Source: a bacterium (GTDB lineage: Bacteria > UBP6 > UBA1177 > JAKLFG01). From it: a DNA stretch of 64,000 bases. Both the position numbers and the translations under genes were made by a program. How positions within the stretch are numbered: the first letter of the stretch is position 1; every line of letters starts with the position of its first letter. Positions 8,201-17,753 of this stretch are shown piece after piece. The notes beneath the pieces were generated by a model. The model ran no database searches. It was not told where the DNA came from and worked only from the letters and a program-made list of their open reading frames with translations. The stretch spans positions 1 through 64,000 of the forward strand of contig JAKLFG010000007.1 of assembly GCA_022711315.1 (NCBI GenBank). The letters run 5' to 3'.

Positions 8201-10433
8201 TCGCCTTAAGGTTCTCGGTCGCCTCGACGAGTTTGTTCTTCTCATTGGCGATATCGTCATCTATCTTGGACAGTTTCGCGGCATATTCGTCCTCTATGCG
8301 GGCCTGCACCTCGGCGCTCGCGATCTTCTCCTTGTCTATCTTCTCATCATACACCGCCGATCTCTGAAGGGCCGCCTCGTTCTTCTGGCGGAGTTCGTTC
8401 TCCTTGGCACTCTTCTCCGACTCTTCGGCATCGGTCATTTTCGCCAGCGCGTTCTGTATCTGGGAGACCTTGCCCTCAAAATCCTGATCTATCTTGGCGA
8501 GATCTTCCTCTATCTTGGTGAGGCGTTTCTCGCTCTCCTGTATCTTCGCTTCCTGCGCCTTGGTCAGTTCATCCTCTTTCTTGGCGCGCAGCTGCTCGGT
8601 CTCGTCACCATGTTTCGCGACGGCGGCCTCGAGCGCCTGCTTTTTGGTCGTGAGATCGGTGAGTTTCGTTTGATATTCCTTTTCGGCCTTCTGTTGCGCC
8701 TGCGCTTTGTCGGTGTTGTACTTGCTGTCGATCGCGGCACGCTCCTTTTCAACATCTTCTTGGAACTTGCCCATTTTCTCGGCATTCTTCGCCATGTACT
8801 CCTCTATCTCTCGGTCGAACTTCGAGATATCGGCCTGTTTCTTGGACTCCTCGGTATCATACTTGGCAAGCTGGCTGTTGAGTTGATCGAACTTCTTCTG
8901 GTATTCCCGTTCGATCTCAACGGCGTACTTGCGATCCTCATCCTCGTTGCGCATGCGCACCGCTTCGAGTTCTCCCGCCTTAGCGCGTTCGGCCTTATCG
9001 AACTCGTCATTCATCTCCTGCAGTTTCTTGTCGGCCTCTTTTATCTGGTCTTCTTTTTCCTTCTTTTTCTTCTCGATGTCGGCTATTCTCGCCGTCACCT
9101 TTTTACCTTCGGCGTCCTCCCACTCTTTCTGCTTGCTGTAGTAGGCATCCTTTTCCGCCTGTATCTTTTTGCGGATCTCGTCGTTTTTCTTATCCAGCGC
9201 TTCGTATTCCTGCTTCTGTGCGTTCTCACGGCCCTTGTTCGCCGCCTTCACAACGCCTTTCTCGCGCTGCTCGATCATGGTGATCTGACTTTCGAGATTG
9301 ACGATCTCCTGCTCAAGGGACGAATCGTCCTTCTCCCACTGGTACTTGAGCCCCTGCACCTTTTCTTTAAGCGCCTTCTCGGCCTCCTTGGACATGGCCA
9401 CGAAGTCCTGAAGTTTTTTCTCTCTTTCGGCAAGGGCCGCCTCGCGCTCCTTGATGCGGTCGTTCACCCATTTGTCGACCGAGGCCTGCTGTTCAAGGCG
9501 CCATTTACGGACATCCTCTATCTTCCGCTTGAACTGGTTGTGTATCGAGTCGACCGCCGCCACATCGTCGCTGTTGGGCTTGCGGTAGATGACGCGCTCC
9601 ACATTGTCCTTCTTAAAGGACATCAGTTTGTACCCTGCGTCACGGACCTGCGTGTCAAGGTCGAGTATCGTCTTGAGGATGCGCTCCGCCTTACCGTAAT
9701 CCTGCGAGGAGACCGAATCCTCGGCGGCCGCGAGCCCCTTCTTGATGTTGACGATGTTCTCGTAATGTTTCTTCGCATCGTCGTTCTGGCTACATTTGCA
9801 GTTCATGTCGTTGGCAGCGCGGTAGAACGATTCCTCGGCGCCCGACAGGTCGCCCTTGCGATAAAAATCCATGCCCCGCTTTATCTCGTCCTTAACCTCG
9901 GAATAGGTGTAGGTCTTGGACGACGAACCGCTGCGGGCCGACCGCGCGGACGCGGAAGATTCGCTTGACCCGGAACTTCCTCCAGCGACATACTTATCGA
10001 CCAATTTCTTCGTAGCCGCCAACATCTTCGCCGCGATATCCTCCTCATCGGCATCCTTGCTGTATTCGACATCCTCGGTACCGAGTTTCTTGCCGGCGCC
10101 GCTCATGAGATAGACCATGATGCCGTCCGACGAGACCTTGCTCAGGAGATAATAGGCCGCGTCCGCCTCCTTGGCGACATTAAGCATGCACTTGAGGTCA
10201 TCCTTGCATTTCGCGGCGTCCTTGGGAGACAGATCTTTTTCGTAACTGACCGCCTTGACGCCCTTTATGGAAGAAAAGAGCATGGTGAAGTTCTCGAACA
10301 CATCGTCCGCCATCTTTTTCTCGTTCGCTTTTTTGGCGGCGATCGGCATGACGATCATCTGTTCCTGCGCCAAAAGGAGCGACGAGGTCATGAACAACAC
10401 CAAAGACGCGGTAAGGAAGCATGATCTTTTCAC
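5280..10433 (-). CDS. Giant exported coiled-coil protein (1717 residues) with N-terminal CX5C domain and C-terminal TPR-like end
   Basis: Start is GTG 10433: AAGGAGGG lies 4 bases upstream and the product opens with KRSCFLTASLVLFMTSSLLLA, a signal peptide. Residues about 25-150 form an alpha/beta domain containing CKDDLKC (CX5C); the same domain occurs twice in the protein at 19252-20574. A Ser-rich linker (SSGSSESSASARSARSGSSS) and a TPR-like stretch (GMDFYRKGDLSGAEESFYRA) follow. From about residue 290 to 1600 the sequence is almost uninterrupted Lys/Glu/Ala/Gln-rich coiled coil. The end (NENDLSGARDAFVQALYLNR) is again TPR-like. The fold could form a long periplasmic rod or tether. Promoter at 10506-10534. 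Function unknown; it is not SMC, having no ATPase motifs. Confidence 0.8.
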   Translation of the reverse strand: MKRSCFLTASLVLFMTSSLLLAQEQMIVMPIAAKKANEKKMADDVFENFTMLFSSIKGVKAVSYEKDLSPKDAAKCKDDLKCMLNVAKEADAAYYLLSKVSSDGIMVYLMSGAGKKLGTEDVEYSKDADEEDIAAKMLAATKKLVDKYVAGGSSGSSESSASARSARSGSSSKTYTYSEVKDEIKRGMDFYRKGDLSGAEESFYRAANDMNCKCSQNDDAKKHYENIVNIKKGLAAAEDSVSSQDYGKAERILKTILDLDTQVRDAGYKLMSFKKDNVERVIYRKPNSDDVAAVDSIHNQFKRKIEDVRKWRLEQQASVDKWVNDRIKEREAALAEREKKLQDFVAMSKEAEKALKEKVQGLKYQWEKDDSSLEQEIVNLESQITMIEQREKGVVKAANKGRENAQKQEYEALDKKNDEIRKKIQAEKDAYYSKQKEWEDAEGKKVTARIADIEKKKKEKEDQIKEADKKLQEMNDEFDKAERAKAGELEAVRMRNEDEDRKYAVEIEREYQKKFDQLNSQLAKYDTEESKKQADISKFDREIEEYMAKNAEKMGKFQEDVEKERAAIDSKYNTDKAQAQQKAEKEYQTKLTDLTTKKQALEAAVAKHGDETEQLRAKKEDELTKAQEAKIQESEKRLTKIEEDLAKIDQDFEGKVSQIQNALAKMTDAEESEKSAKENELRQKNEAALQRSAVYDEKIDKEKIASAEVQARIEDEYAAKLSKIDDDIANEKNKLVEATENLKANWGEIVNKEIEKLMAQESSLAGELDQKKARKAEIDAKYETKKAEQTNKVEDQIGSVENKYAEKLAKVEDQVQREAETERARLQAELDKQAQAWSAKEDEFAKELAKLGQEESAIAQQFDSQVDKLNQMLSDIDDKYAKLMQPYSTDSIVEKMNQEIAELDNKKVEEVNKLQEMLDAIRSAKINETQSFQDKKAETKNKAELAKMEREHQANMRKIEMDEGALDRKLKFTEDSANRSIQTKRSTYERQIAQNKEKLDKFDAEKAKETIDINKKIKAISGDKAKALAVHQKKVNEAMRAQKAAAAKQDKEMKAGATDINKKVAAVLGSVKQRQAAVLAEKAAELKSLKEAKAGIVQKVDEEAKAEKGKISAEVAEIDKKTKDIRKEIKGWEKRSSKVDPAKMNEMRKPFQDKIASLEAQKKTLVAEKNQKIKGISDAVKQKIADIAKEKATVIGETKGFDAFLKAEMKKVSEKYAAQKNTLRADEKKLAGEKAEKAAALTKEKASLSKEKDALEKGFAKNIKKETAALSAERAKEFKKLNSELSAVNKALAKHEEEKEMLLAQAVEAIDAAYDAKSTELDMKNVAENKRLQAENDKFTKAKKAEKAQAEKAYKTFLAEKERFRKNIDKSVADAQKERDGKLADRKKQRDNEVKKWEQEKENRKKAFEARTAGTRQKIADLTKEVERLSNDIAVINADWAKKLDETKVKNQAEGQKREKAWTERQQKETDLYEEGKRKVTEKYEQMEVKEKNEREKQKQTMMAQRDKLLAEKEKRKEKRQGILAKEKEVWEKKQAKSKEDEQKLRDEIDRSKSKREEDASKDKEDARKKKAAIDADYQKKLDAIADEELKVIQSRYKEAYKVESKRDLELTATTKNIEAKLAEVLAKNGLGKLNENDLSGARDAFVQALYLNRNDKTAKEGLNSINSKAKAIYWEAFGIKESDKTKAKKMLQQLLKSLLATDEYFLRSRALLEEIK

Positions 10434-10505
10434 GAGACCCTCCTTGAGCAACTTATCTCATTAAAACTAGTCACCTTTTCAATCTTCATTGCCTCTTCGT
10501 CGAGC

Positions 10506-10534
10506 AGAATATCCATCGAATGGCAAAAAGTCAA
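10506..10534 (-). promoter_or_regulatory. Promoter of the giant coiled-coil gene
   Basis: On the minus strand TTGACT and TATTCT are 17 bases apart, giving a leader of about 65 bases before GTG 10433. The -35 region runs on as TTGACTTTTT, as at the promoter at 44465. Confidence 0.6.
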
Positions 10535-10553
10535 ACTTTTTATACATATATTG

Positions 10554-11621
10554 TCAGCCATCAACCACTTTTTTCAATATCTTTTTGTAATCCACCACGG
10601 TTTCTTGGAATTTCCGCAACTCATCGCCTTTCAGGTACTCGAAATAGGTTTCGTGGTGCTTGAAGGGATCCAGCGCCTTGCCGCGAGTACCTGCGTTGAT
10701 CTGGTAATGCAAATGGGGCACCGCCGCTTTCCCGGTGCTACCGCTTTTGGCGATGATGTCTCCCGCCTTGACCTCCTGCCCTTCGTCAGCCATCCGCTCG
10801 GCGAGGTGCAGATACTTGGCGACCAGCGCGCCGTTCTTGGCCGTGACCTCCAGTGAATAGCCGTTAAAGCGGGTCTGCCAATCGGCGCGGGTGACACGGC
10901 CATCGAAGGTGGCATAGACCGGCGTACCGGTGGGGGCCTTGAAATCGACACCCTCGTGTTTCGGCGGATGCTCGTCGAACAGGGTTATGACGGCGACATG
11001 ATCGCGGAGCGGCGGGGTCTTCAAGACCCGCTCCAACAGGCGACCGTCCGCGTAGTAGAAGTTCCGGCGCTTTTTCGATACCGCATGATAGGAAAAAAGA
11101 TCTATGAACTTGTTGTAGCGGTTCGAGAAATAACTGACCGCCAAGACCTCGACCGGGTCAGGCATATCCTCGCGTTGTTTCATTTCTTCGGCGGGTACCA
11201 TGCGGAACACGAAAGAGAGGGTATCGCCCTTCATGACATCCTTATGCAGGAGCAGGTCCCACATGAGCACGCGACTGACATAGACCGAAAGGATCTCGGC
11301 GAGTCGCGGAAAATCAAAATGCTCCGCATGGTGCACGATATCCTTATCGGCCGTAAAGGCATTGTAGAAATTCTCGGTGATAGTGAGCCAGACCGGTATC
11401 GGCTCGCCAACGACCGGCCCCGCACTACGCTCTTTCGCAGGCAACGACTCGGCCTGCGGGGTAACGACACCGACCATATCCGCCGGGGGATCGGGCATCT
11501 GCTCCTGTTCCTCGCCGGTCTCGACATAGAGCGCGACCACGAGGAAACAATTGAAGAGGAACGATATGAAAAAGAGCGTCTTCCAGCGTTTGACCTGAGG
11601 ATTGGTGAACAGGTAGGTCAC
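10554..11621 (-). CDS. M23-family (LytM-type) cell-wall peptidase, membrane-anchored
   Basis: 355 residues. Predicted zinc endopeptidase acting on peptidoglycan cross-links, or a degenerate regulator of amidases. A transmembrane anchor (TLFFISFLFNCFLVVALYV) near residue 17-35 follows a short cytosolic start. The middle region resembles the OapA/LysM-like N-domain of such proteins (KDVMKGDTLSFVFRMVPAEE). The catalytic domain has HEGVDFKAPTGTPVYA (HxxxD zinc ligands), YLHLAERMADEGQEVKAGD, the GSTGKAAVPHLHYQI motif with HLH zinc ligand, so key residues are intact. Last gene of the valS operon; it overlaps the stop of the glycosyltransferase gene by 4 bases (ATGA). Confidence 0.9.
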   Translation of the reverse strand: MTYLFTNPQVKRWKTLFFISFLFNCFLVVALYVETGEEQEQMPDPPADMVGVVTPQAESLPAKERSAGPVVGEPIPVWLTITENFYNAFTADKDIVHHAEHFDFPRLAEILSVYVSRVLMWDLLLHKDVMKGDTLSFVFRMVPAEEMKQREDMPDPVEVLAVSYFSNRYNKFIDLFSYHAVSKKRRNFYYADGRLLERVLKTPPLRDHVAVITLFDEHPPKHEGVDFKAPTGTPVYATFDGRVTRADWQTRFNGYSLEVTAKNGALVAKYLHLAERMADEGQEVKAGDIIAKSGSTGKAAVPHLHYQINAGTRGKALDPFKHHETYFEYLKGDELRKFQETVVDYKKILKKVVDG

Positions 11622-13285
11622 TTCACCCTCCCGAAAAGAGCCGAGAAATAGACCGAGTCGGTCTCCGAAAGTTCAAGCGGGCGTGCCGTTCCGAACTCGC
11701 GGTACAGGTCGTATAGTACGCTTTCGTTCTGTTTTTCATAGAAAAAAAACGCGAGATCGGCGTCGCGCAGTTCGTTGGTGCCATGAATGTCATTCCGGAT
11801 GTGCCCTTCCCGTTTAAGATAGAGAAAGGAATTCCAGTTAAGACCTTCGGCATAACTCATCACATACAGGCGTGCGCCTCGCGGGGCAACGGTATTGAGC
11901 ACGCGGCAGAGCGGCAGGATATCGTAGCCCCAGAAGTTGCGTTGCATGTAGTTCTCGGCCGCCCCCTGCGCACCGCCGATGAGGGCGTTGTAGAACCCGG
12001 CCCCGTGCATGACGAACTTTGCGTTGGGGACGATGAGCGCTAGGAGCGCCCCCGCGACGAGCATACCCTGCACGGCCTGTTCCTTAAGCCACGGCCACCG
12101 GCGGGCGAGTTCCGTCGCGCCACCGAGCACCACCGCGAGCCCCGCGGTGAGCAGTATCGGTTGACCGGTGAAGAAATGCTTGATGCCGCCGAAGATCGGG
12201 ACGCTCGGCAAGGCGATAAGGAAGATGGGGAACAAGGCACCGATGATCATGATCGCACCGACATGTCGCTCTACCGGCGTGCGACCGCGGCCGAAGAGCC
12301 AACAAAGAAAGAGTGCTACCGCCGCGAAGAAACAGACCAGTTGCGGCACCGGAGTGGTGAAGAAGGTCATTCCCCACGGGTAGGAGAAGGGGAAGGGCGC
12401 GACCGACAGTTCCTGCCCGAAATAGTAGTTGGTGTAATTGACATGGTAGGTATGGAACGCGAGATAATTGCCGAATCGCTTGACGGTGTCGTACCACAGC
12501 CACGGCCAACTGAGAAAGAATACCAGCAACGATACCGTCGGCATCAGCCACAGCGGCAACGGCACGGCGTGGAAGAACCCGACGAAGCCCCGGTGGCGCG
12601 GTTCAAGCGAGCGGTAGTGAAGGAAATGCATCACGAGCCACAGGAGCGCCAGCAACGGTGGGATGAAGTAGACATTGTGCTTGGTCGCCATCGCGAAGCC
12701 GAAGAGGACCGCGATGAGGAATGCGAGCCCGATCCGCCTCTCGATGAGGTAGATCGCGTAAAGGATGAAGGTGGCCGCCCAGAAGAAGAGTATCGGGATA
12801 TCGAAGCAGGCGAGGTGGCTGTGGAAGAAGATGTGCGGCATGGTGAAGAAGAGCGGCGGCGCGGCGATGGCGGTCATCCGCGAGAAGAAGCGTCGACCGA
12901 ACAGGTAGATGAGGAAGGCGGTCGCCGCGGCGAAAAGGGCTGCCACGAGCCGTATCGAATTGACGAAGGAGAGCCACTGCAGTTTCTTGTGGAAGATGAA
13001 GTACGACAGACCGAACAGGTTCTTCACGAAGGTCGGATGTTCGTTGTTGAACTCGAAGAAGCGGGTGATGGTCCGCTTGCTGAACGGCTCGGCGAACTGG
13101 CCACGACCGAAACTGTCGAGCGAGAACTGGATGTAATCGGCGGTCGTCTCCGCCGTCCGCATGTAGAAGCCTTCGTCACGGACGAGACCCACCAGATGCG
13201 AGGTGAGCATCACGGCGAGCGCCGTGGCCGCGGCGAGTGCGAGCGAAAGGATCCAATCCCATGTGTCGAAACGATGCAGCGTCAT
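11618..13285 (-). CDS. PMT/ArnT-like membrane glycosyltransferase (GT39/GT83 family)
   Basis: 555 residues with about 11-13 hydrophobic helices, as in lipid-phosphosugar-dependent glycosyltransferases. The acidic first-loop motif RDEGFY (Asp37-Glu38) sits just after TM1, and NNEHPTFVKNLFG around residue 80 is the second conserved His/Pro loop of the family. Such enzymes move a mannosyl, arabinosyl or other sugar from a polyprenyl carrier to protein, lipid A or glycan on the periplasmic face; the substrate cannot be deduced. It is coupled by 4-base overlaps to the anchored protein upstream and the M23 peptidase downstream, hinting at an envelope modification role. No Mg-dependent GT-A motifs are present. 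Confidence 0.82.
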   Translation of the reverse strand: MTLHRFDTWDWILSLALAAATALAVMLTSHLVGLVRDEGFYMRTAETTADYIQFSLDSFGRGQFAEPFSKRTITRFFEFNNEHPTFVKNLFGLSYFIFHKKLQWLSFVNSIRLVAALFAAATAFLIYLFGRRFFSRMTAIAAPPLFFTMPHIFFHSHLACFDIPILFFWAATFILYAIYLIERRIGLAFLIAVLFGFAMATKHNVYFIPPLLALLWLVMHFLHYRSLEPRHRGFVGFFHAVPLPLWLMPTVSLLVFFLSWPWLWYDTVKRFGNYLAFHTYHVNYTNYYFGQELSVAPFPFSYPWGMTFFTTPVPQLVCFFAAVALFLCWLFGRGRTPVERHVGAIMIIGALFPIFLIALPSVPIFGGIKHFFTGQPILLTAGLAVVLGGATELARRWPWLKEQAVQGMLVAGALLALIVPNAKFVMHGAGFYNALIGGAQGAAENYMQRNFWGYDILPLCRVLNTVAPRGARLYVMSYAEGLNWNSFLYLKREGHIRNDIHGTNELRDADLAFFFYEKQNESVLYDLYREFGTARPLELSETDSVYFSALFGRVK

Positions 13286-14190
13286 TTTCCCAGATACCCG
13301 TTGAAAACGAAATGGCGCGCCCCGTCGAACTTCACCCAGAAGGAAAGGTCGATCATCTTCGCCCCTTCGGGAAGCGCGATGCGGTGGCGGTACAGTTTCT
13401 TTATGCTCTCGTTCTCGTATCTCAGCAGTTCCCGGCCATCGACCGTGACGGTGACGCGGACCGGCTTGCCGTTCTGCTCACGATAGGCCCGTTCGAGGAA
13501 CGAGGAGTTAAGGATAAGCACGGTCGCCCCGACGGTGTTCTCGAAGACGACATGGGTCGTCCGTTCGGTGCGCGGGTGGGCCCAGTTCGCCTTCTGCCAG
13601 CGACCCGCCATGAGCGTCCGCTGCGGCCCGACATACTGCCACTCCTGCCGCCCGCATTTCCAGCGATCACGGTCCCACGCGCATTCTTCGCGGCTTCCCT
13701 TCGCGTCGGTCAGATACACCTCCCTCGCCTGCGCGAGGTCGTTGGTGAAATCGAAAAGTTTCACCACCGCGTCACCCGAAGGCTGCGCCTTGATGACGAG
13801 CGCCTCCCCCGCCGGATAGCGTCCCTGCTCCTTGAGCACGAACCGGGCGCGGATGTCTCCCCAGCGCTCTTCGGCGTCGACCACGAACCACAGGACATTC
13901 ACGCCGTTGTTGTTGAGATCGCTCAGTTCCTCCTTGGTGAAGGCGTCGAGCGTGTAGGATATGTCGGTGATGCCGTCACGCAGGTAGCGGGTGAAGCCGA
14001 TGTCCCAGTCGGGCTTCGGGAAGATGATGTCGCCCGGACGGAACTCACGGTTGAGTATCTCGGCGATGAGCGGCTCATCGGCCGCCGTAAAGCCGTGCCG
14101 GTCGGAGAGGAAGAGCCAGAAGATGCCGGTCACGAGTATCGCCGCGAGGAACAGTACGAAGAACGCGATGGAAAGACGAGGTGACAGCAT
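13282..14190 (-). CDS. Membrane-anchored protein of unknown function in the valS operon
   Basis: 302 residues. It starts at ATG 14190, sharing one base with the nadC stop (TGATG); the open frame continues upstream only inside nadC. An N-terminal helix (LSIAFFVLFLAAILVTGIFW) anchors a periplasmic domain beginning SDRHGFTAADEP. Beta-rich stretches (THVVFENTVGATVLILNSSF, VRVTVTVDGRELLRYE) suggest a carbohydrate-binding-like or galactose-binding-like sandwich; this is inference from pattern only. Its gene is wedged between nadC and the PMT-like transferase with overlaps on both sides, so it probably partners the transferase as an extracytoplasmic subunit or substrate-recognition module. Confidence 0.65.
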   Translation of the reverse strand: MLSPRLSIAFFVLFLAAILVTGIFWLFLSDRHGFTAADEPLIAEILNREFRPGDIIFPKPDWDIGFTRYLRDGITDISYTLDAFTKEELSDLNNNGVNVLWFVVDAEERWGDIRARFVLKEQGRYPAGEALVIKAQPSGDAVVKLFDFTNDLAQAREVYLTDAKGSREECAWDRDRWKCGRQEWQYVGPQRTLMAGRWQKANWAHPRTERTTHVVFENTVGATVLILNSSFLERAYREQNGKPVRVTVTVDGRELLRYENESIKKLYRHRIALPEGAKMIDLSFWVKFDGARHFVFNGYLGK

Positions 14191-15041
14191 CACTTCTCGG
14201 CGGTAAGGGTCAGGTTGATGTCGACCGACGGGGCCGAATGGGTCAGCGCCCCGACCGATATGAGGTCGGCGCCGAGCCGCGAAAGGACCGGTATCTTTTC
14301 CAGCGTCACGCCGCCCGACAGTTCGGTCACGGCGCGCCCGTTGATGAGGGCGATCGCCTTCCGTATCGTCGCGGCCTCCATGTTGTCGAGCATGATGATG
14401 TCGGCGCCGGCCGCGAGCGCCTCTTTGACCTCGGCGATCGTGGCGGTCTCGACCTCGACGCGAACGAGGTGATGCGCCGCGACGCGCGCCTTTTTCACGG
14501 CGGCGGCGATAGATCCGGCGGCGACGATATGGTTGTCCTTGATGAGCACGCCGTCGTCGAGCGCGAAGCGGTGGTTGCTCCCTCCGCCGACCCGGACGGC
14601 ATACTTTTCGAGCGTCCGCCACCCCGGTGTGGTCTTGCGGGTATCGACGATCTTTGTCTTCGACCTCTTATCGAGCGCCGCGACATAGCGTTTGGTCAAG
14701 GTAGCCACTCCCGAAAGGCGTTGCAGGAAGTTAAGGACCGTCCGTTCGCCGGTGAGGATCGCGCGGCAGGAACCGGTCACCGTGGCGACGATATCACCTT
14801 TCTTCAGCACCTCTCCGTCCTTGCGGGACCTGGTCACCTTCACCGCCGGATCTATGAGGCCGTAAATGTATCCGATGAGTTCAACTCCGCACAGGATAAG
14901 CGGTTCCTTGGCCTTAATGACCGCCGTACCGCGCGAAGACGCCGCGATGGTGGCGCGGGTGGTGATGTCGCCGCGGCCGATATCTTCGGCGAGTGCGAGT
15001 TTTATCAGTTCGGCGCTGGCGTAGGCCGGTATCGTCATCAC
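14190..15041 (-). CDS. nadC: Quinolinate phosphoribosyltransferase (nicotinate-nucleotide pyrophosphorylase)
   Basis: Converts quinolinate and PRPP to nicotinate mononucleotide, CO2 and pyrophosphate in de novo NAD synthesis; cytosolic. 283 residues, the normal length. Family motifs in order: [12 protein letters not shown] near the N-terminus, [17 protein letters not shown], the PRPP/quinolinate-binding [30 protein letters not shown], then [15 protein letters not shown] and the glycine-rich [12 protein letters not shown]. All expected basic residues seem present. Overlaps the valS stop by 4 bases upstream and shares one base with the next start. nadA and nadB are not in the window. Confidence 0.96.
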   Translation of the reverse strand: MMTIPAYASAELIKLALAEDIGRGDITTRATIAASSRGTAVIKAKEPLILCGVELIGYIYGLIDPAVKVTRSRKDGEVLKKGDIVATVTGSCRAILTGERTVLNFLQRLSGVATLTKRYVAALDKRSKTKIVDTRKTTPGWRTLEKYAVRVGGGSNHRFALDDGVLIKDNHIVAAGSIAAAVKKARVAAHHLVRVEVETATIAEVKEALAAGADIIMLDNMEAATIRKAIALINGRAVTELSGGVTLEKIPVLSRLGADLISVGALTHSAPSVDINLTLTAEK

Positions 15042-17698
15042 CCTATCTCCGTGAGCCGTTTCTCAAGATGGGCTATCTTCCCTTTCAGGTCGGCGTGCTT
15101 CACTTTTTCCTGTTCAACCAGTTCGGGGCGCGCCTTGGCAAGGAAACTTTCGCTCCCCAGCTTCTGCTCCGCTATCTGGAAATCCTTGCGCAGTTTCGCC
15201 AGTTCCTTCTCGATCCGCTTCACCTCTTCGCCGAAATCGACCAGCCCCGCGAGCGGCAGGTAGAGCGTCCCCAGTTTCACCACCGCCGAGGCGTCGGTCT
15301 TGGCGGGAGCGTGCGCCGTCTCGAAGGAGAGCGATGAAACACGAGCCAGTTTCTTCAGGTACGATTCGCGCGCCTTGAGCGCCGATACCGCCGCCGCATC
15401 GGCGGTCACGAGGATGACCGGCGCTTCGAGCGAAGGCTTCACATTACTCTCGGCCCGTATCGTCCGGATGGTGGTGATGAGTTCGACGATCCGCTCCATC
15501 GCCTCGGCGTCGGTGGCGAAACGCGGGCACTCATCGCTCTTCGGGAAATCCGCTATCATGATCGATGCGCGGCGGGAGGCGGAACGGTACGGCAGCGCCT
15601 GCCAGAGTTCTTCGGTGATGAAGGGCATGAAGGGATGGAGCAGGCGCAGGGAGGTGTCGATCACCTTGAGAAGCACCTTCTTGGTCGCCTCCTTCTCGGC
15701 GGCGTTGTAGCCCTGCAGCGTCGGCTTGGCCAGTTCGATGTACCAGTCGCAGAACTCATGCCAGAAGAAGTGATAGACCGCGCCGGCCGCCTCGGTAAGC
15801 CGGTACTCGTCCAGACCGCGGGTCACTTCGTCGGTCACCTCGCCCAGCCGCGTGAGTATCCACTTGTCGGCCGGGGTGAAGGCGTCCTCCTTGTAGGTCG
15901 CCGGGTCGAACTCGACCACCTCTCCCTCGCCGAACTGCATCAGCGAGAAGCGGATGGCGTTGAATATCTTGTTACAGAACCCGGCGTAACCCTCTATCTG
16001 GGCCATCGACAGTTTGAGATCGCGCGCCGTCAGCGGCATCATCGCGAAGGTGAACCGCAGCGCGTCAGCGCCGTATTTCTCGGTGATCTCGAGCGGGTCG
16101 ATGACATTGCCGCGCGTCTTGGACATCTTGTGCCCCTTCTCGTCGCGCACCATCCCGTGGAAATAGACCTTGTCGAACGGGACATCGCCGCCGAACTTGA
16201 GCCCCATCATGATCATCCGGGCGACCCAGAAGAAGATGATGTCGAACCCGGTCTCCATGAGCGAGGTCGGGTAGTATTTCTTGAGATCGGCCGTCTTGTC
16301 GGGCCAGCCGAGCGTCGACATGGGCCAGAGCGCCGACGAGAACCAGGTGTCGAGCACATCGGGATCGCGCCGCAGTGCCGCGCCGCCGCACTTCGGGCAT
16401 TTCACGGGAGCGGTCCGCGCGACGATCACCTCGCCGCAGGCGTCGCAGTACCACGCCGGGATCTGGTGGCCCCACCACAACTGGCGGCTGATGCACCAGT
16501 CCTTGATGTTGTACATCCACTCGTAGTAGGTCTTCTTCCAGTGGTCAGGGAGAAATTCTATGCGCCCCGATTCGACCGCGTCGATGGCGGGCTTCGCGAG
16601 CGGCGCGATCTTCACGAACCACTGCTTGGAGAGTATCGGCTCGACGGTGGTCTTGCAGCGCTGACAGCCGCCGACCGCGTGTTTGTGCACCTCTTTCTTG
16701 ACGAGCAACCCCAACTCGGTCAGGTCGGCCACCACCTTTTCGCGCGCCTCGTCGGTGGTGAGCCCCTGATAACAGCCGCCGTCTGCGGTGATGCACCCCT
16801 TTTCGTCGATGACATTTATCTCGGCGAGGTTGTGGCGCTTGCCGGTCGCGAAGTCGTTGAAGTCGTGCGCCGGGGTCACCTTCACCGCGCCGGTGCCGAA
16901 CTCGATGTCGACCAACTCCGCGTCGCCGATGATCGGTATCTCGCGCTCCATGAGCGGCAAAATGACGCTCTTGCCGATGAGATGGCGGAAACGCGGGTCG
17001 TCGGGATGGACCGCGACCGCCGTGTCGCCGAGCATCGTCTCGGGGCGGGTCGTCGCGACGGTGAGGAATTCGCTGGTCCCTTTCACCGAATACTTGATGT
17101 ACCAGAGCGCGCCGTCCTTTTCCTCATGGTCGACCTCAAGGTCCGACAGCGCCGTGCGACAGCGGGGACACCAGTTGATGATGTAGGTGTCGCGGTAGAT
17201 GAGCCCTTCCTCATACAGCCGCACGAAGACCTCGATAACGGCGCGCGAGAGCCCGTCGTCCATCGTGAACCGTTCGCGGCTCCAGTCGAGCGAACTGCCG
17301 AGATGGCGCAACTGTTCCGATATCCGGTTGCCGTACTGCCGTTTCCACTCCCACACCTTTTCGAGGAACTTCTCGCGCCCCAGTTCGTGACGGCTTTTCC
17401 CCTCTTTGGCCAGTTCGCGCTCGACCACCATTTGTGTCGCGATGCCGGCGTGATCGCAGCCCGGAAGCCAGAGGACATCGAACCCCGCCATCCGTTTGTA
17501 GCGGCACATGACATCCTGTATCGTGACGGTCACCGCGTGCCCCATGTGGAGCGAGCCGGTGACATTGGGCGGCGGAATGACTATGCAGAACGGCGGCTTA
17601 TCGCTCTCGGGATGGGCGGCGAAGTAGCCGCGCTCTTCCCATTCCTTATACCATTTCGACTCAATACCTTGATGTTCGTAGCGCTTTCCGAGTTCCAT
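15038..17698 (-). CDS. valS: Valyl-tRNA synthetase
   Basis: Class I aminoacyl-tRNA synthetase charging tRNA-Val, with an editing domain that clears Thr-tRNA-Val. 886 residues, full length for the bacterial type. HIGH motif appears as GSLHMGHAV (near residue 50), the editing domain carries [19 protein letters not shown], the zinc-ribbon-like insert [15 protein letters not shown] is present, and [12 protein letters not shown] is the KMSKS loop. The C-terminal arm is the typical coiled coil ([15 protein letters not shown]). It heads an operon with nadC, an anchored protein, a PMT-like transferase and an M23 peptidase, all with overlapping stops and starts. The 17-base element at 17754 lies upstream. 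Confidence 0.98.
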   Translation of the reverse strand: MELGKRYEHQGIESKWYKEWEERGYFAAHPESDKPPFCIVIPPPNVTGSLHMGHAVTVTIQDVMCRYKRMAGFDVLWLPGCDHAGIATQMVVERELAKEGKSRHELGREKFLEKVWEWKRQYGNRISEQLRHLGSSLDWSRERFTMDDGLSRAVIEVFVRLYEEGLIYRDTYIINWCPRCRTALSDLEVDHEEKDGALWYIKYSVKGTSEFLTVATTRPETMLGDTAVAVHPDDPRFRHLIGKSVILPLMEREIPIIGDAELVDIEFGTGAVKVTPAHDFNDFATGKRHNLAEINVIDEKGCITADGGCYQGLTTDEAREKVVADLTELGLLVKKEVHKHAVGGCQRCKTTVEPILSKQWFVKIAPLAKPAIDAVESGRIEFLPDHWKKTYYEWMYNIKDWCISRQLWWGHQIPAWYCDACGEVIVARTAPVKCPKCGGAALRRDPDVLDTWFSSALWPMSTLGWPDKTADLKKYYPTSLMETGFDIIFFWVARMIMMGLKFGGDVPFDKVYFHGMVRDEKGHKMSKTRGNVIDPLEITEKYGADALRFTFAMMPLTARDLKLSMAQIEGYAGFCNKIFNAIRFSLMQFGEGEVVEFDPATYKEDAFTPADKWILTRLGEVTDEVTRGLDEYRLTEAAGAVYHFFWHEFCDWYIELAKPTLQGYNAAEKEATKKVLLKVIDTSLRLLHPFMPFITEELWQALPYRSASRRASIMIADFPKSDECPRFATDAEAMERIVELITTIRTIRAESNVKPSLEAPVILVTADAAAVSALKARESYLKKLARVSSLSFETAHAPAKTDASAVVKLGTLYLPLAGLVDFGEEVKRIEKELAKLRKDFQIAEQKLGSESFLAKARPELVEQEKVKHADLKGKIAHLEKRLTEIG

Positions 17699-17753
17699 AC
17701 CGAATATCCCCGTTAGGAAAAATAACGCCCGTTCCTTTTACCCACGGTCAGCT

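Noticed and set aside
7287-9968. Long plus-strand frame of 893 codons, rich in Leu/Gly/Arg
   Set aside because: Antisense to the giant coiled-coil gene; Lys/Glu-rich GC-biased codons on the minus strand give long open Leu/Phe-rich frames opposite. No ribosome site or domain.
5280-10433. Giant coiled coil as an SMC/MukB or RecN ATPase
   Set aside because: It has a signal peptide and lacks Walker A, Walker B and signature motifs.
13282-14622. Long minus-strand frame of 446 codons including an Arg-rich N-terminus
   Set aside because: The first 144 codons overlap nadC in another frame; the real gene starts at 14190.
15635-17716. Plus-strand frame of 693 codons across valS
   Set aside because: Antisense to a clear valyl-tRNA synthetase with all motifs.
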